Assembly (NCBI RefSeq): GCF_000350225.1
Contig: NW_005179300.1
Coordinates: 139,158-203,157, forward strand
From: Chondrus crispus
Taxonomy: Eukaryota; Rhodophyta; Florideophyceae; Gigartinales; Gigartinaceae
DNA length: 64,000 nt
Reading direction: 5' to 3'
Under the pieces are notes generated by a model. That model worked only from the letters and a program-made list of their open reading frames with translations, searched no databases and was not told where the DNA came from. Shown here in pieces: positions 9,660 to 20,482 of the stretch. The translations under genes and the position numbers were made by a program. Numbering within the stretch: position 1 is the first letter of the stretch; the number at the start of each line of letters is the position of its first letter.

Positions 9660-12084
9660 TTGGCGCGTCGCGTCCGCGCCGCGTGCTCCCTCGCTAAAGC
9701 CTCCGCCTCTCACCCAACCCAGGGCGGAGAGGAGTTATCCCACAGTGCTGACTGGACCGAATTCCCTGAAACCACAGTACCTCCACCTCCTCTTTTATCA
9801 ACGCAACGCACGCCTACAGCTGTTAGATACGGTTCTGAATTTCCTTGTCGTCAGCCTGACGAGACTCTTCCTAGTCCAACGCAACCTCCTACTAACATAC
9901 ATGACGATGTGGAAGACATTGATGATGATGAAATTCTCCCGCAGCAGCCCTCGGAGGCTCTACAGGCCACCCTAAATCAGCGATCACAACTTTTAAATAC
10001 AGAGGGGTCATTGGACAGTGAAGACCTGGCCTTCTCCCAAGAGAACCCCGAAATCGTGGAAGCTGTTACTTTTAACATGGACAATGCCACAGACACAAGC
10101 AGTTCCAGTGCCGACATGCAGATATGAGATGAAGAGGTTGAACGTTTGCGCCCTTTGTCGGACTTCGTAGCTACATCAGTACTAGTGCCAGCCTCTGCAC
10201 ATTCAGTTTCTGAGGACCTGTTCTCAGGCCTGTCCTGTGATCCAGATGATGAGCGATGGGTCACTGGCTGGGAACAGGCAAATGAAACCGAAGCTGGATC
10301 TCGCGGGGGCGTCTATACCTCAGAAGAATTGGCCGAGAGGGTTGTTAGTGACCAGTGCGGAGGTTTAGAGAACTGGGATTACATCTCACCTTTTGAGGAC
10401 GTTGAAGTGGCTTTTGACGATGTAGACATAGCCTTGCGTGGTCGGTATCTCACAGAAGCTTCTGAAATGCTTCGTAGCGTACATGAAGATGTCGCCAGCA
10501 GGCGTGTAATGGACAATTCTGCTGGGCAGGAGGACAATGACGCCTTTTCGCCTCTCACACGTATAGAGGCGGTAAGAACTTTCCTCCCAGACAGCATCCT
10601 GGAGAAGTTAGCCGCAATTGCCAATCAAGGCTTGAGACTCAGGAAGAAGCCTGCCACGACAGCACATGAAATGCTCGGTCTTATAATACTACATGTGCTG
10701 TGTGCCAGCTACGACGAGGCCCCTGTCACTGTTTGTAACCCGAATGAGGCCGGCAACTTCCTACAGATAGGGTTATCGGCTCAAAGATACAAGGATGTAT
10801 GGTCTGCGTTAAGTGGAACTCGTGCGCAGCGGAGTATTGTTGACTACTCTAGAGTAGGAGCTCCTACTGGATGGTGTAGAACTAACAATCGGTCTACCGC
10901 GCTGATAATGGAAATAGAGCAAGAAGTGGCTGCGTGTAATCGGCGGCTTCTATATGTACCAGGTGCAACGATTCTATCACTTGATGACGATCATCTCAGG
11001 ATGTCCTCTCGAGCCGTCACAACGTTAACCAGTCTACAACAGCACAACAACCCAAAAAAAGGGTTGGGTCCTATCGGTAACGCGCTATGTTCGGCCTTAC
11101 ACCCTGTATTTTTTGGGTGTCACTTCACGAGGGTCGGAGAGAAGCTCCTGCACATTTGGCAGCGTCTTATACAACTTCTACAAGGTGCTGTGACTAGTGG
11201 CTCCCTCCACCCAATGACCGACGCAATTATAGCTGCAGATAGAGGTTATAACTCTCGCGAAGTACTGGCCTTTCTTTCTAAAGATCTCGGCGTTAGTGTC
11301 ATTGGTACACACAAACGGGATTTGTCCTACCCATTTGTCTTCGGGGACGGTGCAATACGGGCACGCCACAAGGGGATGGTCGTGTCAGAGAGTGGTTGCC
11401 GAGCTGTCTACAACGCTCGGCTAAAGGATGCCTCAACCAGCGCACATGGACGTCACATTGAGGCCGTTTTGTATCGCGAAAGTTGCTCGGGAAGGATTGC
11501 ATCTATGATTTTGAGTAATCCGCGGACTTTTCGGTCTCGCGTTTTTACAGTTGTGCCCCATGACCGGTTCCGGGGGGAAGGGGATAAACTCCAAGCCATT
11601 ACAGAGATACAAACCCTGTTCGACAGTAGCGTTGGAAAGCGCACTGCAGACACGCGCGCCAATAACCCAACTCCATTGAATGAAGGCCGCCTTGCTGTCG
11701 AGCAGATCCTTAACAGGGTCCTCTTACTCACATTCTATCAGAGTGAGGACCCTGTTTGGTTTCTTCTCAGGGCTTTCAACTTCACTTCAAGGACTGCTCA
11801 TTGCTTCTTAGAAGCATTCGCGTCGAATCATGACAGTAATATGGAGGGCTTGTCAATTTTACTGCAGGGGCGCCGTGTTTCGGTGTCAACGGACCCGCTA
11901 CCATTTGACGCAAATGCGTGTTTAGAAATATTCAGGTCTCGATATGACACTGTGTTCAACGTTCTAGGCATCAGGAAACGCCGTGCTCCATCAGACCTTG
12001 ACCCATCGACCCTAAAAGACACTGTGCTGGCCATGTCTAGATCTAGGGTTGCATCAGAGCGAAGAGATACGCTTCTAACTTTAT
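9660..12084 (+). pseudogene. piggyBac-like transposase, N-terminal part (D1 and D2)
   Basis: One frame runs from about 9660 to 12344, broken by a single TGA at 10125-10127. The first 150 codons are acidic and serine-rich; no ATG opens this part, so the true start or a 5' exon is unknown. Downstream comes a DDE-type fold: ATILSLDDDHLRMSSR (first Asp, about 10975), then AIIAADRGYNSREVL (second Asp, about 11235) and VSVIGTHKRDLSYPFVF, which recall the piggyBac blocks around its first two catalytic aspartates. Near 12085 an A6 run (12088-12093) marks where the protein passes into the next frame; an extra A, or frame slippage, would explain it. After that point this frame continues 87 codons with arginine/serine-rich sequence that looks like a shadow. 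Family assignment rests on remembered motif order. Confidence 0.6.
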
Positions 12085-13818
12085 TTGAAAAAACTCGACA
12101 GGGTACCTCAGATAGGCGGCCGTCTTTTAAAACGTCATCTAGTCGAAGCCCTTCTAAAGGCCCAAGAAGATTTACACTCTGGAGTTCTGGTGCTACCGGA
12201 GCAACCACCTGGACAGGACGAAGCGGAGCCCTCCCCAGTAGAGAAAGCAACGCAAATGGTCAAATCAGTACACGAATCCTCGCTTCAGGCATGGGTTATG
12301 AAGCCGCTGGTCTCTACCAGCGGCATGAAAGGAGGTTCAATTAATGACGTATATGTTCTAAGAGGTCTTCCGTCTTACCTTCAATCTAATACCTCTATAC
12401 TGGCAAAAGGCAGACCGCGGGACTTTGGGCTGGGCAGTAGAGGCTATCGTCTCTTTCAAGACCGCAAACTCTCTGTAGAATACATTAGAGCCACGGGGCT
12501 GGTAGCGAGCAAGTCCAGCGAAGTGCTCGCCAATAGCCCCGATGCACTGTGTTCTTTGAGGGACTCTGACAGCGACGTTGCTTTGCTTGTTGCAGCTGTT
12601 GAAGTCAAAACGATGACTTCGTTAAGGACTATTGAGGAGGCAAAAGTTCTCGCAGCACAGTTCGGTGACCTATCTATACTGACAGACATTGGAACCGACA
12701 ATAACAGCCTGGAACTATTTAAAAAACTCGCTCCATCGTCTGGATATCGGGCGCAGTGTCTCCATCATGCTGCAGTACTAGACGTGCAGCATGTACTTTA
12801 TGTTGTAGGAAAGGGGGGACGGGTCGCAACGGGCGGCATTATCTATGCAACTTTGCTCCAGTTTAAGGACAGCCTCAGAAACTTTTATACTTGGTGCCTG
12901 GACTCCATCCGAAGCACATGTTTTCTGTGGGTGGGTCTGCCTGCTGAGGATATTCCAAAGGGATACGATGAGATGCTCAAGACATCGCATGCATCATACC
13001 TAAATAGTTTTGCATCTTACTATTGTTTAAGTCGAGGCATTTTGAAGCTTGTAATATCTAGAGGGTTCCCCCTGCCACCATCTAGAATGGTACGATTGAC
13101 TCCAGCAGTGTACTGGAATCACGTGAAAGGCGGTGTTGACATCGTGTCAAGAATTCTGAAGACGCTGCAGCGTCTTGCCATGGCAAGAACAAACATATCC
13201 GAAAATCCGGTAGTAAGCATAATAGCTAGACTGTTGACCATGCAGGTCAAAAACGGGGCAGTTATCTATCGTCTGAACGAGGCTCAAATCCGTGGCATTC
13301 TACAAGATGCACAGGACGAGGAGGTATCGAAAGGATACAGCAAACTCAGACATAGGGTCTCAGAGTGTGATACCTTTGGCAGCTTTGCGCGGAATGTCGC
13401 TAAAGAATGGTTTAACAGTACTGGTCGAGTTCTTTCAAACAGTACTGCTCCAAGTTCGACAGGTGCTTTAAATAACATCAGGCCAATGTTTGCGCGGAAC
13501 GCGTCAGAACGGTTTAACTCTGGCCCGGCAAAAACCACACGTCTTAATACACACATTGGTCATGCTACGGTGACAGCACAGCGCGCTTACTGTGTTCTTT
13601 GTACCTGGACCATAACCAAACGGGTTAATGGTAAACTCAAGAGCAAGAAAGATGGCGCGCACATCAGTCAGTGGTGCAACGTGTGCCATGAGCCCATTTG
13701 TGATCAATGCTGGGCTACATGGCACACAGCAGACTTACTTAAACGACGAAAACCTACAGGGGAACAAAAGAGGCAATTCGAAGCTTCTTTTACACGGAAC
13801 ACGAGACGTCGGGTCTGA
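12085..13818 (+). pseudogene. piggyBac-like C-terminal part with PD-(D/E)XK nuclease segment
   Basis: This 577-codon frame continues the preceding protein after a one-base shift. Residues about 135-180 carry the restriction-endonuclease-like signature ANSPDALCSL ... AAVEVKTM, that is PD followed by ExK, and then YRAQCLHHAAVLDVQ, which fits the Gln motif of YqaJ/lambda-exonuclease-like nucleases. Further on, YWNHVKGGVDIVSRIL (about 13107-13155) matches the MGGVD-type block holding the third piggyBac Asp. Near the C-terminus lies a cysteine-rich cluster (CVLC ... CNVCHEPICDQCWATWH) like the piggyBac end zinc domain. So the DNA-cutting core seems to be split by a roughly 600-residue insert bearing a second nuclease fold. 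All nuclease key residues are present. An AATAAA follows 42 bases after the stop. Confidence 0.6.
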
Positions 13819-13859
13819 GGAACATGAAGACAGAATGGATACATTTTAGAACTAGTAAC

Positions 13860-13865
13860 AATAAA
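13860..13865 (+). terminator. Polyadenylation signal AATAAA
   Basis: A perfect AATAAA lies 42 bases after the stop codon of the transposase C-terminal frame, in the expected strand and range. Confidence 0.45.
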
Positions 13866-14792
13866 AGCTGGCGCTTTCAAGTACTGTTACGTCCTCTGGC
13901 GCAGAACGAAAAGAGAACTGCATTTACGGGGATGTAGTGTTCTTTTAACAAAGCAGTCCATTGCTACTCAATTAGATGGCTAACGGCTGCCTCTGTGTGC
14001 ACTTTAGTGAGCTTCATGGGAATGTCTGTCTGTTCATCCCGCTTAAAACATCGCGGGGAGGTGCAGTGTACTCTCTAGTGTGGTCTTATGTCAACAGTTT
14101 CACGTAAGAGGGCTTTGGGATCGTATGCACAGAGGAAGAAACATACGTGCCAGGGCACGAAACAACGTGCCATCGTGCCGTTGTACTGCAAGGCACGTGG
14201 TTGCACGAAGTGGCGCCGACAATTCTTCAGGAATGTAGGTGCCACTACAAGACAAGTCGGCGCCACAGCGAAAAAATAACAGAATTGTCGCGTTATCACG
14301 CCCAGGCACGCGATTTCACGCCCATGCACGCGATGTCTCGAAGTCACAATAAAACTTCGCGCCAAATTTCGGTGCTTTCGTGCCAATTCGGACCGAATCA
14401 CGAAGTCGGACCAAGACGTGTTCAGAGAGGAAGGCGAACGAGGAAAACTATTGAGGAAGGAGCCTTCATTTTTATATGTACGGAAAAAGCTCGATGTCAG
14501 GGTTCGACTGACTGAGTTTCATATCTTAACTAGAATTCAAGCGGGACGTATGCTAAAAACCCCGACCGGCCCCAAAATCATTTGGCACGAAACTCGCGCA
14601 CAGGGGTAATGAAGCTGTGAGGAATATTGCCGAAAATTGAGCAGTTAGAGAAGCCCTGTGAGTGACAGATGTGAGAAATTCGGGACAGGTGTCTTACATG
14701 AGCGCGCCAAATAGTACTAGTAGGGCATGATCACTCGAACTCATGCTCTGTCACTCCATTCACCTTCACATCATCTTATTCCCATCTCTACT
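13866..14792. other. Non-coding stretch rich in GGCACGAA-type words
   Basis: No gene is seen. Between 14140 and 14420 the words GCACGAA, GTGCC and CACGCGAT recur many times in both orientations, echoing the CGTGCCG/CGGCACG words at 8480-8570 on the other side of the transposase frame. They may be sub-terminal repeats of the same element, but no exact termini could be fixed. Confidence 0.35.
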
Positions 14793-15606
14793 ATGTCCGA
14801 GGTTAAATATGTCAACACCCCTTTCCATCCAGACTCTGCCGGGACAAGGACAGGGCCGCATTCGCGGTTTACAGCCGAAGACGATTTTGTGATCCTGCGG
14901 GAGGTATCGGCGGAAGGCATTCATTTTGCATCGTTTGACGAGAACAGACAGCGATACGGCGAAGCTGCCAGAACTTCAACCCAAATCCCTCAGTTTCTCA
15001 GGTATTTACTTGAAAAAGCGTACGCAACCACAAACGGCGACTTCGAGAGCAGTTTAGAAAGAACGACAACGCGAACCGACGTCTTTCCGATGTAGGTGGA
15101 GAGATTGGGATGCGTTGGGAGCTACTGATGGCAGTACGAGAGATGCGTGATGACATGGCTGTACAGACGACTGCGAAAAAGACCGCACAGTAGGAGATTG
15201 ATCGCGAAATGGAGATGATTGACCAGGCCCTGGTAGAGATGTCTCCGAAGCGATAGATAATCGAAGGACTCTAGAAGATATGTGGTAACACTCAATCGAG
15301 GTAGTCCGAACGCGTGCGAAGAAGACCAAGCGCTTGAAGCGAATAGATGGTGGCGGGGAGATTCAGGGCTTCTGAGCGCACTGTCGCGACGCGGATCTTG
15401 CGCGCATTAAGCTAGAGCGCGAAAAATTGGCATTCAAAAGTGAGCGTGGCGAAGCCGATCGAGCTGAGGGCGAGCAAGGTCAGGGACACGAAGAGCGCAA
15501 CAAAATGCAGGAGCTACAGTTAGCCAACTACAAACTCCTGATAAAGGCTCTAAACAGACAGAAAAGTAAGAACTTCAGAGCCCGCTTTCAAATGTTATTT
15601 ACTTAA
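14793..15606 (+). pseudogene. Myb/SANT-like partner protein of a Harbinger element
   Basis: The frame opens MSEVKYVNTPFHPDS and contains FTAEDDFVILREVSAEGI, which has the acidic and hydrophobic pattern of the first helix of a Myb/SANT-like domain. The frame breaks near 15055 by a one-base shift; the continuation (FRKNDNANRRLSDVGG) has a later stop near 15190 and another at about 15260. At 15412-15606 a charged heptad-like coiled coil (KLEREKLAFKSER) ends at a stop. PIF/Harbinger elements encode a transposase plus a Myb-like DNA-binding helper, and a Harbinger transposase remnant lies just downstream on the opposite strand, so I read the two as one dead element. The SANT call is from pattern memory. 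Confidence 0.5.
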
Positions 15607-15876
15607 GAAGAGTTCGTTTCTACCTCCTATTTCTGCCAAGCTTCCGCTCGCACGAGACTCGCTGTGGGGATGCTGACGAAGTCCGCATTAAAGCTCGTAA
15701 GCTCGCATTTCCCGGCTTGGTCTTCGCTCGAGCGAGGACCATAGATCCACGGTCGCCCGTGAGAGGCGATGATTCACGTAAGCAGACGAGGAGCGAGAAC
15801 ACCCACGCTAGTCCTTATGAGCTAGGAAGTCTTCCAGAGTCAACGCGTGCAGTTGAAGTGCGAAGCTACCTACGTT

Positions 15877-16575
15877 CTATAGACACCATTGCTTTTGTTG
15901 CTGAAAAGCATCGCAGCGAGATAATTTGAACTTACGTGGGTTCACTTTATCTCGCTGAGGATGAAGGTGTTCGATTCCCCAGTATACTGGAGACTCAAAC
16001 ACCTCCATCTTCTGCTTATATTCCACTGTCGTAAAATGGAGCTTGACTTCTTTGAATATCCACTCAACAGTAATGCGAGCAGATGACATAGTCTTGTAGA
16101 ATGCAACTTACTGTGCAGACATATTGCTCCCCTGAAACGGAATTCCACACACGGATGATTTCAACCTGACTCTCTGAAGATGCAGTACCGCTTGCCCCCT
16201 ACATTCAGTACCTCCGGTAGATGCGTTTTCAGCCCACTTGTCGTGTACAGTGTCCAATCGTGGCGTCGACTTTCTATGGGACCATGGACATGTATTATGA
16301 GTCCATCAGGGCTGTTTACAGTCTGAAACTTGAGAACATGCTTTCTTTTGTGCCCATTGTACGCAATACGTGACGTGGCATATGCCTTCCGCCTCGCAAT
16401 GCCCATCACTGTTCCACCTATGAAAGTATGAAACCGACACAATTGGCGACGGCTTGGCCCTTGTCATGAACAGCGTTGGCATACCGTTCCGCATTTAGAT
16501 TCATACGTTGTGGGTTTATCGGTCATTTTATGAGGTCGAGTCTTGCTTCCAACTTATGCTCCAGTGAAAGACCAA
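15877..16575 (-). pseudogene. PIF/Harbinger transposase, C-terminal two thirds
   Basis: Read on the minus strand from about 16575 down, the DNA encodes LSLEHKLEARLDLIK, then LNAERYANAVHDKG, then FIGGTVMGIARRKAYATS and YNGHKRKHVLKFQTVNSPDG, then GPIESRRHDWTLY and finally SSARITVEWIFKEVKLHF. These are the ordered blocks of the Harbinger DDE transposase (the GT block holds the first acidic residue in most members, the RRHD block the second). At least three frame changes or stops occur (near 16537, 16440 and 16160). In the FIGGTV block the usual FIDGT Asp is Gly, so the catalytic site is lost as well. The N-terminal part lies at 17499-17753, on the far side of an LTR fragment. Confidence 0.65.
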
Positions 16576-17480
16576 CTGCCGACGGCACAGCGCTACGGAG
16601 TGTCCGACTCTCCCTTCTCCGTTTAAACGAGCTTGCGACTCGTAGTAGCTCAGATCCCTGATAGGGGGCACAGAGAAACGGCCCGGCTCGGGATCGGTGT
16701 GGTAGGGACTTGCGAAGAGAACTGCTCGACGAGTGTGGGGTGCGGCGTGTACTTAGGTACCCCGGTTCCACTGGGTTGTAGGGCCAAAGCTCGGTGAGCG
16801 TCTTCGACACCTTGTAACGCGACAAGGCCTTCGACGGGGGCGTCGCAACGCAACCCGACGGGATGAAATGAAAGTAGCAACGCTACACCAATGTGCCGCC
16901 CGATGGCTCAAAACACCTACACCGGTCCCGTCGCAACCGAGGCCGATGGCACCAACACTGGCTTGTACACACGACAAATCCCTTCGAGGGAGACGTCGTT
17001 GCAACAGTCTCCGTAGGAAAATGGGTTACAGTAGCAGCGCTACGTCAACTGTGTCGTCCGATGGCCAAGACACCTATACCGGTTCGGTCGCAACCAATAC
17101 CGATGGTACCAACACAAGATAAGGGAAATAGGTAGAATTAAAGATAGAAACGGATGGTGAAATAAAGGAAATGGAAAGTGAACCTCCGAGCGCAAAGGAT
17201 AAGGTAATCTGTAGTAGAAGGGAATGTCTTGCAAAAGACGTACTTCGACCAAGGCGATATCAGACTCTGGCAACTCGGGTTACCTTTATTGACTTGGTGG
17301 TCAATGGGCTTGCGTATATATCGCCCCGCTGGAGCCACTACACTAGCTCGCGGCGCTAGATTCTAGATTTAATCTAATGTCAGCAAAATTGATGCTAACT
17401 AAATTAACCAAATAAAATTAAATAATAAAAATAACAATTGTGCAAACATTCACACGTTATCCCCCCGATCCCGGAGTATG
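16564..17480 (-). repeat. Truncated gypsy LTR (copy A) inside the Harbinger gene
   Basis: This stretch is nearly identical to 20560-21460 (LTR copy B) over about 900 bases and similar to copy C at 31749-32719. The first 80 or so bases of the plus-strand LTR sequence, present in B and C, are missing. It contains two imperfect tandem units (about 16867-16960 and 17029-17115), each with GTAGCA-CGCTAC, CCGATGG and ACACCTA motifs. It separates two halves of one Harbinger transposase, so it looks like a solo or broken LTR. Its right edge is blurred: similarity fades around 17476. Confidence 0.7.
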
Positions 17481-17498
17481 ATTGCTTCCACCGCAGTG

Positions 17499-17753
17499 CT
17501 ATTGCACCACAGGTTGTTTTTTTTGTGGTGACAAAGCAACTGCGTTTGTCATTCTTATGATACCTTGCTTACCAAATCTGAAATGTAGCAGCGCCTCTCC
17601 GTTCGTCATACCAATGAAGTTGAAATTAAACCCACTTGGACTGATACGTCTCCTCCTAGGAAACCACAGCTCCACTCCTTTTCTCTCTCTCAATGCAATG
17701 TAGGCAACTCGCAATATTGAGTTTGTAGACGTGAAAAAAGATTCGACCTGCAA
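17499..17753 (-). pseudogene. PIF/Harbinger transposase, N-terminal part
   Basis: The minus-strand frame encodes YIALRERKGVELWFPRR and ALLHFRFGKQGIIRMTNAVA, which resembles the conserved FRF-type helix near the N-terminus of Harbinger transposases. A frame change just downstream leads to STAVEAIILRDRGDN, after which LTR copy A begins. The protein then resumes at about 16575. It is the same strand and order as the remainder, so one gene was interrupted. Confidence 0.5.
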
Positions 17754-18116
17754 AATTCGTCGTCTACCAATAGCTAGACAAACATAAATCTATTGAGACG
17801 CTCAGCGCTCGGTGGACTTCACGGTATTATCGCGCTGGTGTCCCCTGGTCATCTTGTCAGGACCTTGGCGAAAAGGGGAGGACTACCACTCAGAAGGTCA
17901 GACATAGTAGTGACAACTAGTTCTCTCGAACTGTAGCGTAAACGGCTTTAAATGTTTCTGCAATGATTTTTCAGAAATAAGATTTCTGCATTGCTGTTTA
18001 TCTACTTTTCATTTTGTTACAGAATTCTGCCGTGCGTAAACCCACAAATCTGAACAACCAATTGTGACGGAATGACTCCCTTTAAATACCATCCGTTGTT
18101 CTGCGATCGCACAACA
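17754..18116. other. Unassigned AT-rich stretch with one repeat-like end
   Basis: No gene is seen. The segment 18020-18045, read in reverse complement, resembles 8394-8418 (an imperfect 25-bp inverted match including TTTACGCA and CAGAATTCTG). The two may be ends of one larger element or two copies of a short repeat. Confidence 0.3.
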
Positions 18117-18416
18117 ATGGCTGACATCACTCCTGATGTGCCAGCAATAACTCCTCGTACTCCAAATGATGCTGAACGTTGGCAAAGTCGAACTACAAGC
18201 CGCGGTTGCGGGAATGGAAGGGGCCGTGGTACAACAGGGAGAGGACGGGGCGGTACAGGTAGAGGGGGTGCTCGAGTCAACGTTATTGATCCGTCTAGTG
18301 GATGGCGCATGTCATCACCGAGACAAGTGGAAATTTTGATGGAATCCGCCTTCCCCAAATCAAGAATTTCAGAACGGGCACGTCTATTCTGCGCTTCTAC
18401 TGTAGATCGCCTCTGA
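18117..18416 (+). CDS. Small RG/RGG-rich protein, doubtful
   Basis: The 99-codon frame begins MADITPDVPAITPRTPND and has an arginine-glycine tract (GRGRGTTGRGRGGTGRGGAR) in the middle, a composition seen in RNA-binding tails and in some retrotransposon Gag proteins. It ends 40 codons later without a known domain. It lies between transposon remnants, so it is more likely part of a dead element than a host gene. Codon use resembles the surrounding elements. Confidence 0.25.
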   Translation: MADITPDVPAITPRTPNDAERWQSRTTSRGCGNGRGRGTTGRGRGGTGRGGARVNVIDPSSGWRMSSPRQVEILMESAFPKSRISERARLFCASTVDRL

Positions 18417-19315
18417 ATAGAGCTTGATTTCTGCTCTCTGCAAGCAACAGAAGATGGCCTTGTGGTACGGCCAGTCTTCCGGTATAGATCCGGGTACAGA
18501 CCTGGGCTCGTCGACCCGAGTCTCTCCTGGGAGACCAGTCCCGTCGAGGGAAAACGCAGTGTGAACTGCAACAGCGTAGACCGGGGGCCCTGTGGTAGAG
18601 GAGGTAAATATAGAAAGAGGAATAGAATAGGAATAGTCGTAAGGATAGCGAACCGATAGAAACAATAAAGGAATTAGGAAACACGAACGAGGTCGGTAAC
18701 ATACACCCAAGATCGGGCGGAAGCAAACTAAGGAGGACAACCTGGCGAGGAGGCGTACCAGAGGCTAGTCGTGGTAGCTCCAGAGGTCCAAGGCTGCCGG
18801 GTAATGCTTACTTTACGAGGGGGAAGTTGGCACCGGCTGGTTGGGTAAAGCACCGCCGGTGACACTGTACTATAATTACAGTAGGACTAATGTAAGGAGG
18901 GCTTACAGCCTCCACTCTAAGATTGGATCAGCCAAACGGTCGGATCCAGAATCAGATCCACGACTGCCACCTGTACACCTGTGACACGCCGACACGATGC
19001 CATATCCGTTGTACCATACGTCCCCCTTCCAAGATGTGAGCGCCCCGCGAAGCTTGACGCTTGCCCTTGAAAACCTTCGAAGGGTGTTGTGAAGGAGATC
19101 GTCATCCACCTCCCCCGACAACATTCTCCATGACCTACGGTGATATGGAGAACGATCGCGGCTCTGCGCGAGATAACCTGGTTACGCGCGGTTCCGCTTC
19201 CGCCCACTCCTCGTACGGGGAGTTCAGTAGACGCGACCTCCCCGACGCGGTTCGTCGGAGCTGGGACTGGGCCTATTTTTTTTTTTTTTCTTTTCTTTCC
19301 TTCCCTCTCTCCCCC
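18417..19315. other. Unassigned region before the first gap
   Basis: No gene or known repeat is recognised. The purine-rich stretch 18600-18760 (AGGAATAGAATAGGAATAG) resembles the AT/purine-rich parts of the LTRs in style but is not alignable by eye. A T-run followed by CT-rich DNA leads into the gap. Confidence 0.3.
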
Positions 19316-19415
19316 NNNNNNNNNNNNNNNNNNNNNNNNNNNNNNNNNNNNNNNNNNNNNNNNNNNNNNNNNNNNNNNNNNNNNNNNNNNNNNNNNNNNN
19401 NNNNNNNNNNNNNNN
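19316..19415. other. Assembly gap of 100 N, flanked by inverted repeats
   Basis: One hundred N. GCTGGGACTGGGC at 19260-19272 is the exact reverse complement of 19416-19428, so the gap lies in the loop of a palindrome. A second perfect 14-bp inverted repeat (19432-19445 with 19460-19473) follows at once. The secondary structure probably caused the gap. Confidence 0.9.
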
Positions 19416-19428
19416 GCCCAGTCCCAGC

Positions 19429-20317
19429 GCAGCAAGAACCGAGAGTCCGTATCCGATCACTCTCGGTTCTTGCCGCGCTCAACCGGAGCAGCGCACCGGT
19501 TCCGCAACGCCGTTGAACGGCGTGTGGCCATTCTGAAGCCCCATCGGTGTCCGATACCGACGAACTGGCGCTTTGACATGGCATACTAGCGTTTCGAGCG
19601 CGAGGAGCGATACATCGCTCTACTTCGACAACTCGATCATGCCGAAGTCCTCCGCAGTCATGCGGAATTGGATTCAGGGCTACTTGTGCTTGAGCACCCC
19701 CTGGTCTTGCCAGGTCGGAACGTGACTGCGTATGCGACGAACGTCACAGTGGTTGACCCGCAAATGGTCATGCCACTCAACGACCGGACGTTAGAGCGCA
19801 AGATGCGCCACAAGCACTCCCTGCTTGTCCCGACACATTGTAGGGAGGTTACGGCTTTGAACCTTAATTGTCTTGGAAGCAAGTATGTCAACCCTCCACA
19901 CTGGTGGGCTGAAGTCGAGGGCTCTTACGGGGATAGGACCGAAATGCCTACGGCTGTGACGTATCTGGGAAGCCGCCTGATGGCGGATCCCCTGGCTCTC
20001 GAGTGAAAAATTGTTCCCACCGAGTGGGCGGCTTTCGTGGCTGCCAACGTGTTGTATCAAGCGCGTGCCGGGTATATTCTCCGGATCTCTCCCATGCTAC
20101 AAGAGGATATTCGTCTCTTGGGTGTTGGAAATATAATTCCCCGAGCGCCGGACGAGGCCGCGGACCTCGCCGCGGTTCTGCAGGAAATCCGCGTAATCCG
20201 CTGGGATCGCGTCGCTGCTGAGAACCGCCAGCTCCCTGAGGAAACAGGGAGGTTCACCTGTGTGTTTGAGGGCGGGGACTGGGTTGAGACCCATCAGGTC
20301 GTGTACGCATCTCGATG
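19429..20317 (+). pseudogene. Unidentified degenerate coding frame beside LTR B
   Basis: One plus-strand frame runs from the gap edge to about 20006 with a stop at 19587, then a TGA at 20004, and continues to about 20317 in the frame beginning KIVPTEWAAFVAANVLYQA. Pieces include RYIALLRQLDHAEVLRSHAE, VNPPHWWAEVEGSYGDR and IRLLGVGNIIPRAPDEAADL. The composition is clearly protein-like, but I recognise no domain. It runs opposite to the adjacent gypsy remnant, so it may be a host exon, a fragment of an opposite element, or an antisense frame. Confidence 0.4.
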
Positions 20318-20482
20318 ATGACATGTATATCGAGATGGGGGACGATGATCGTCCCCTCGAGTCACCCGTAATGAGGACTCGCGTCTATGGGACGACGAAT
20401 TATTTGGCTCAAATGAACTTACCGCACCGACAACCGCGGGAAATCCGGGCCGTGTACGGCTCGGATTACTCCGCTCCTCGTC

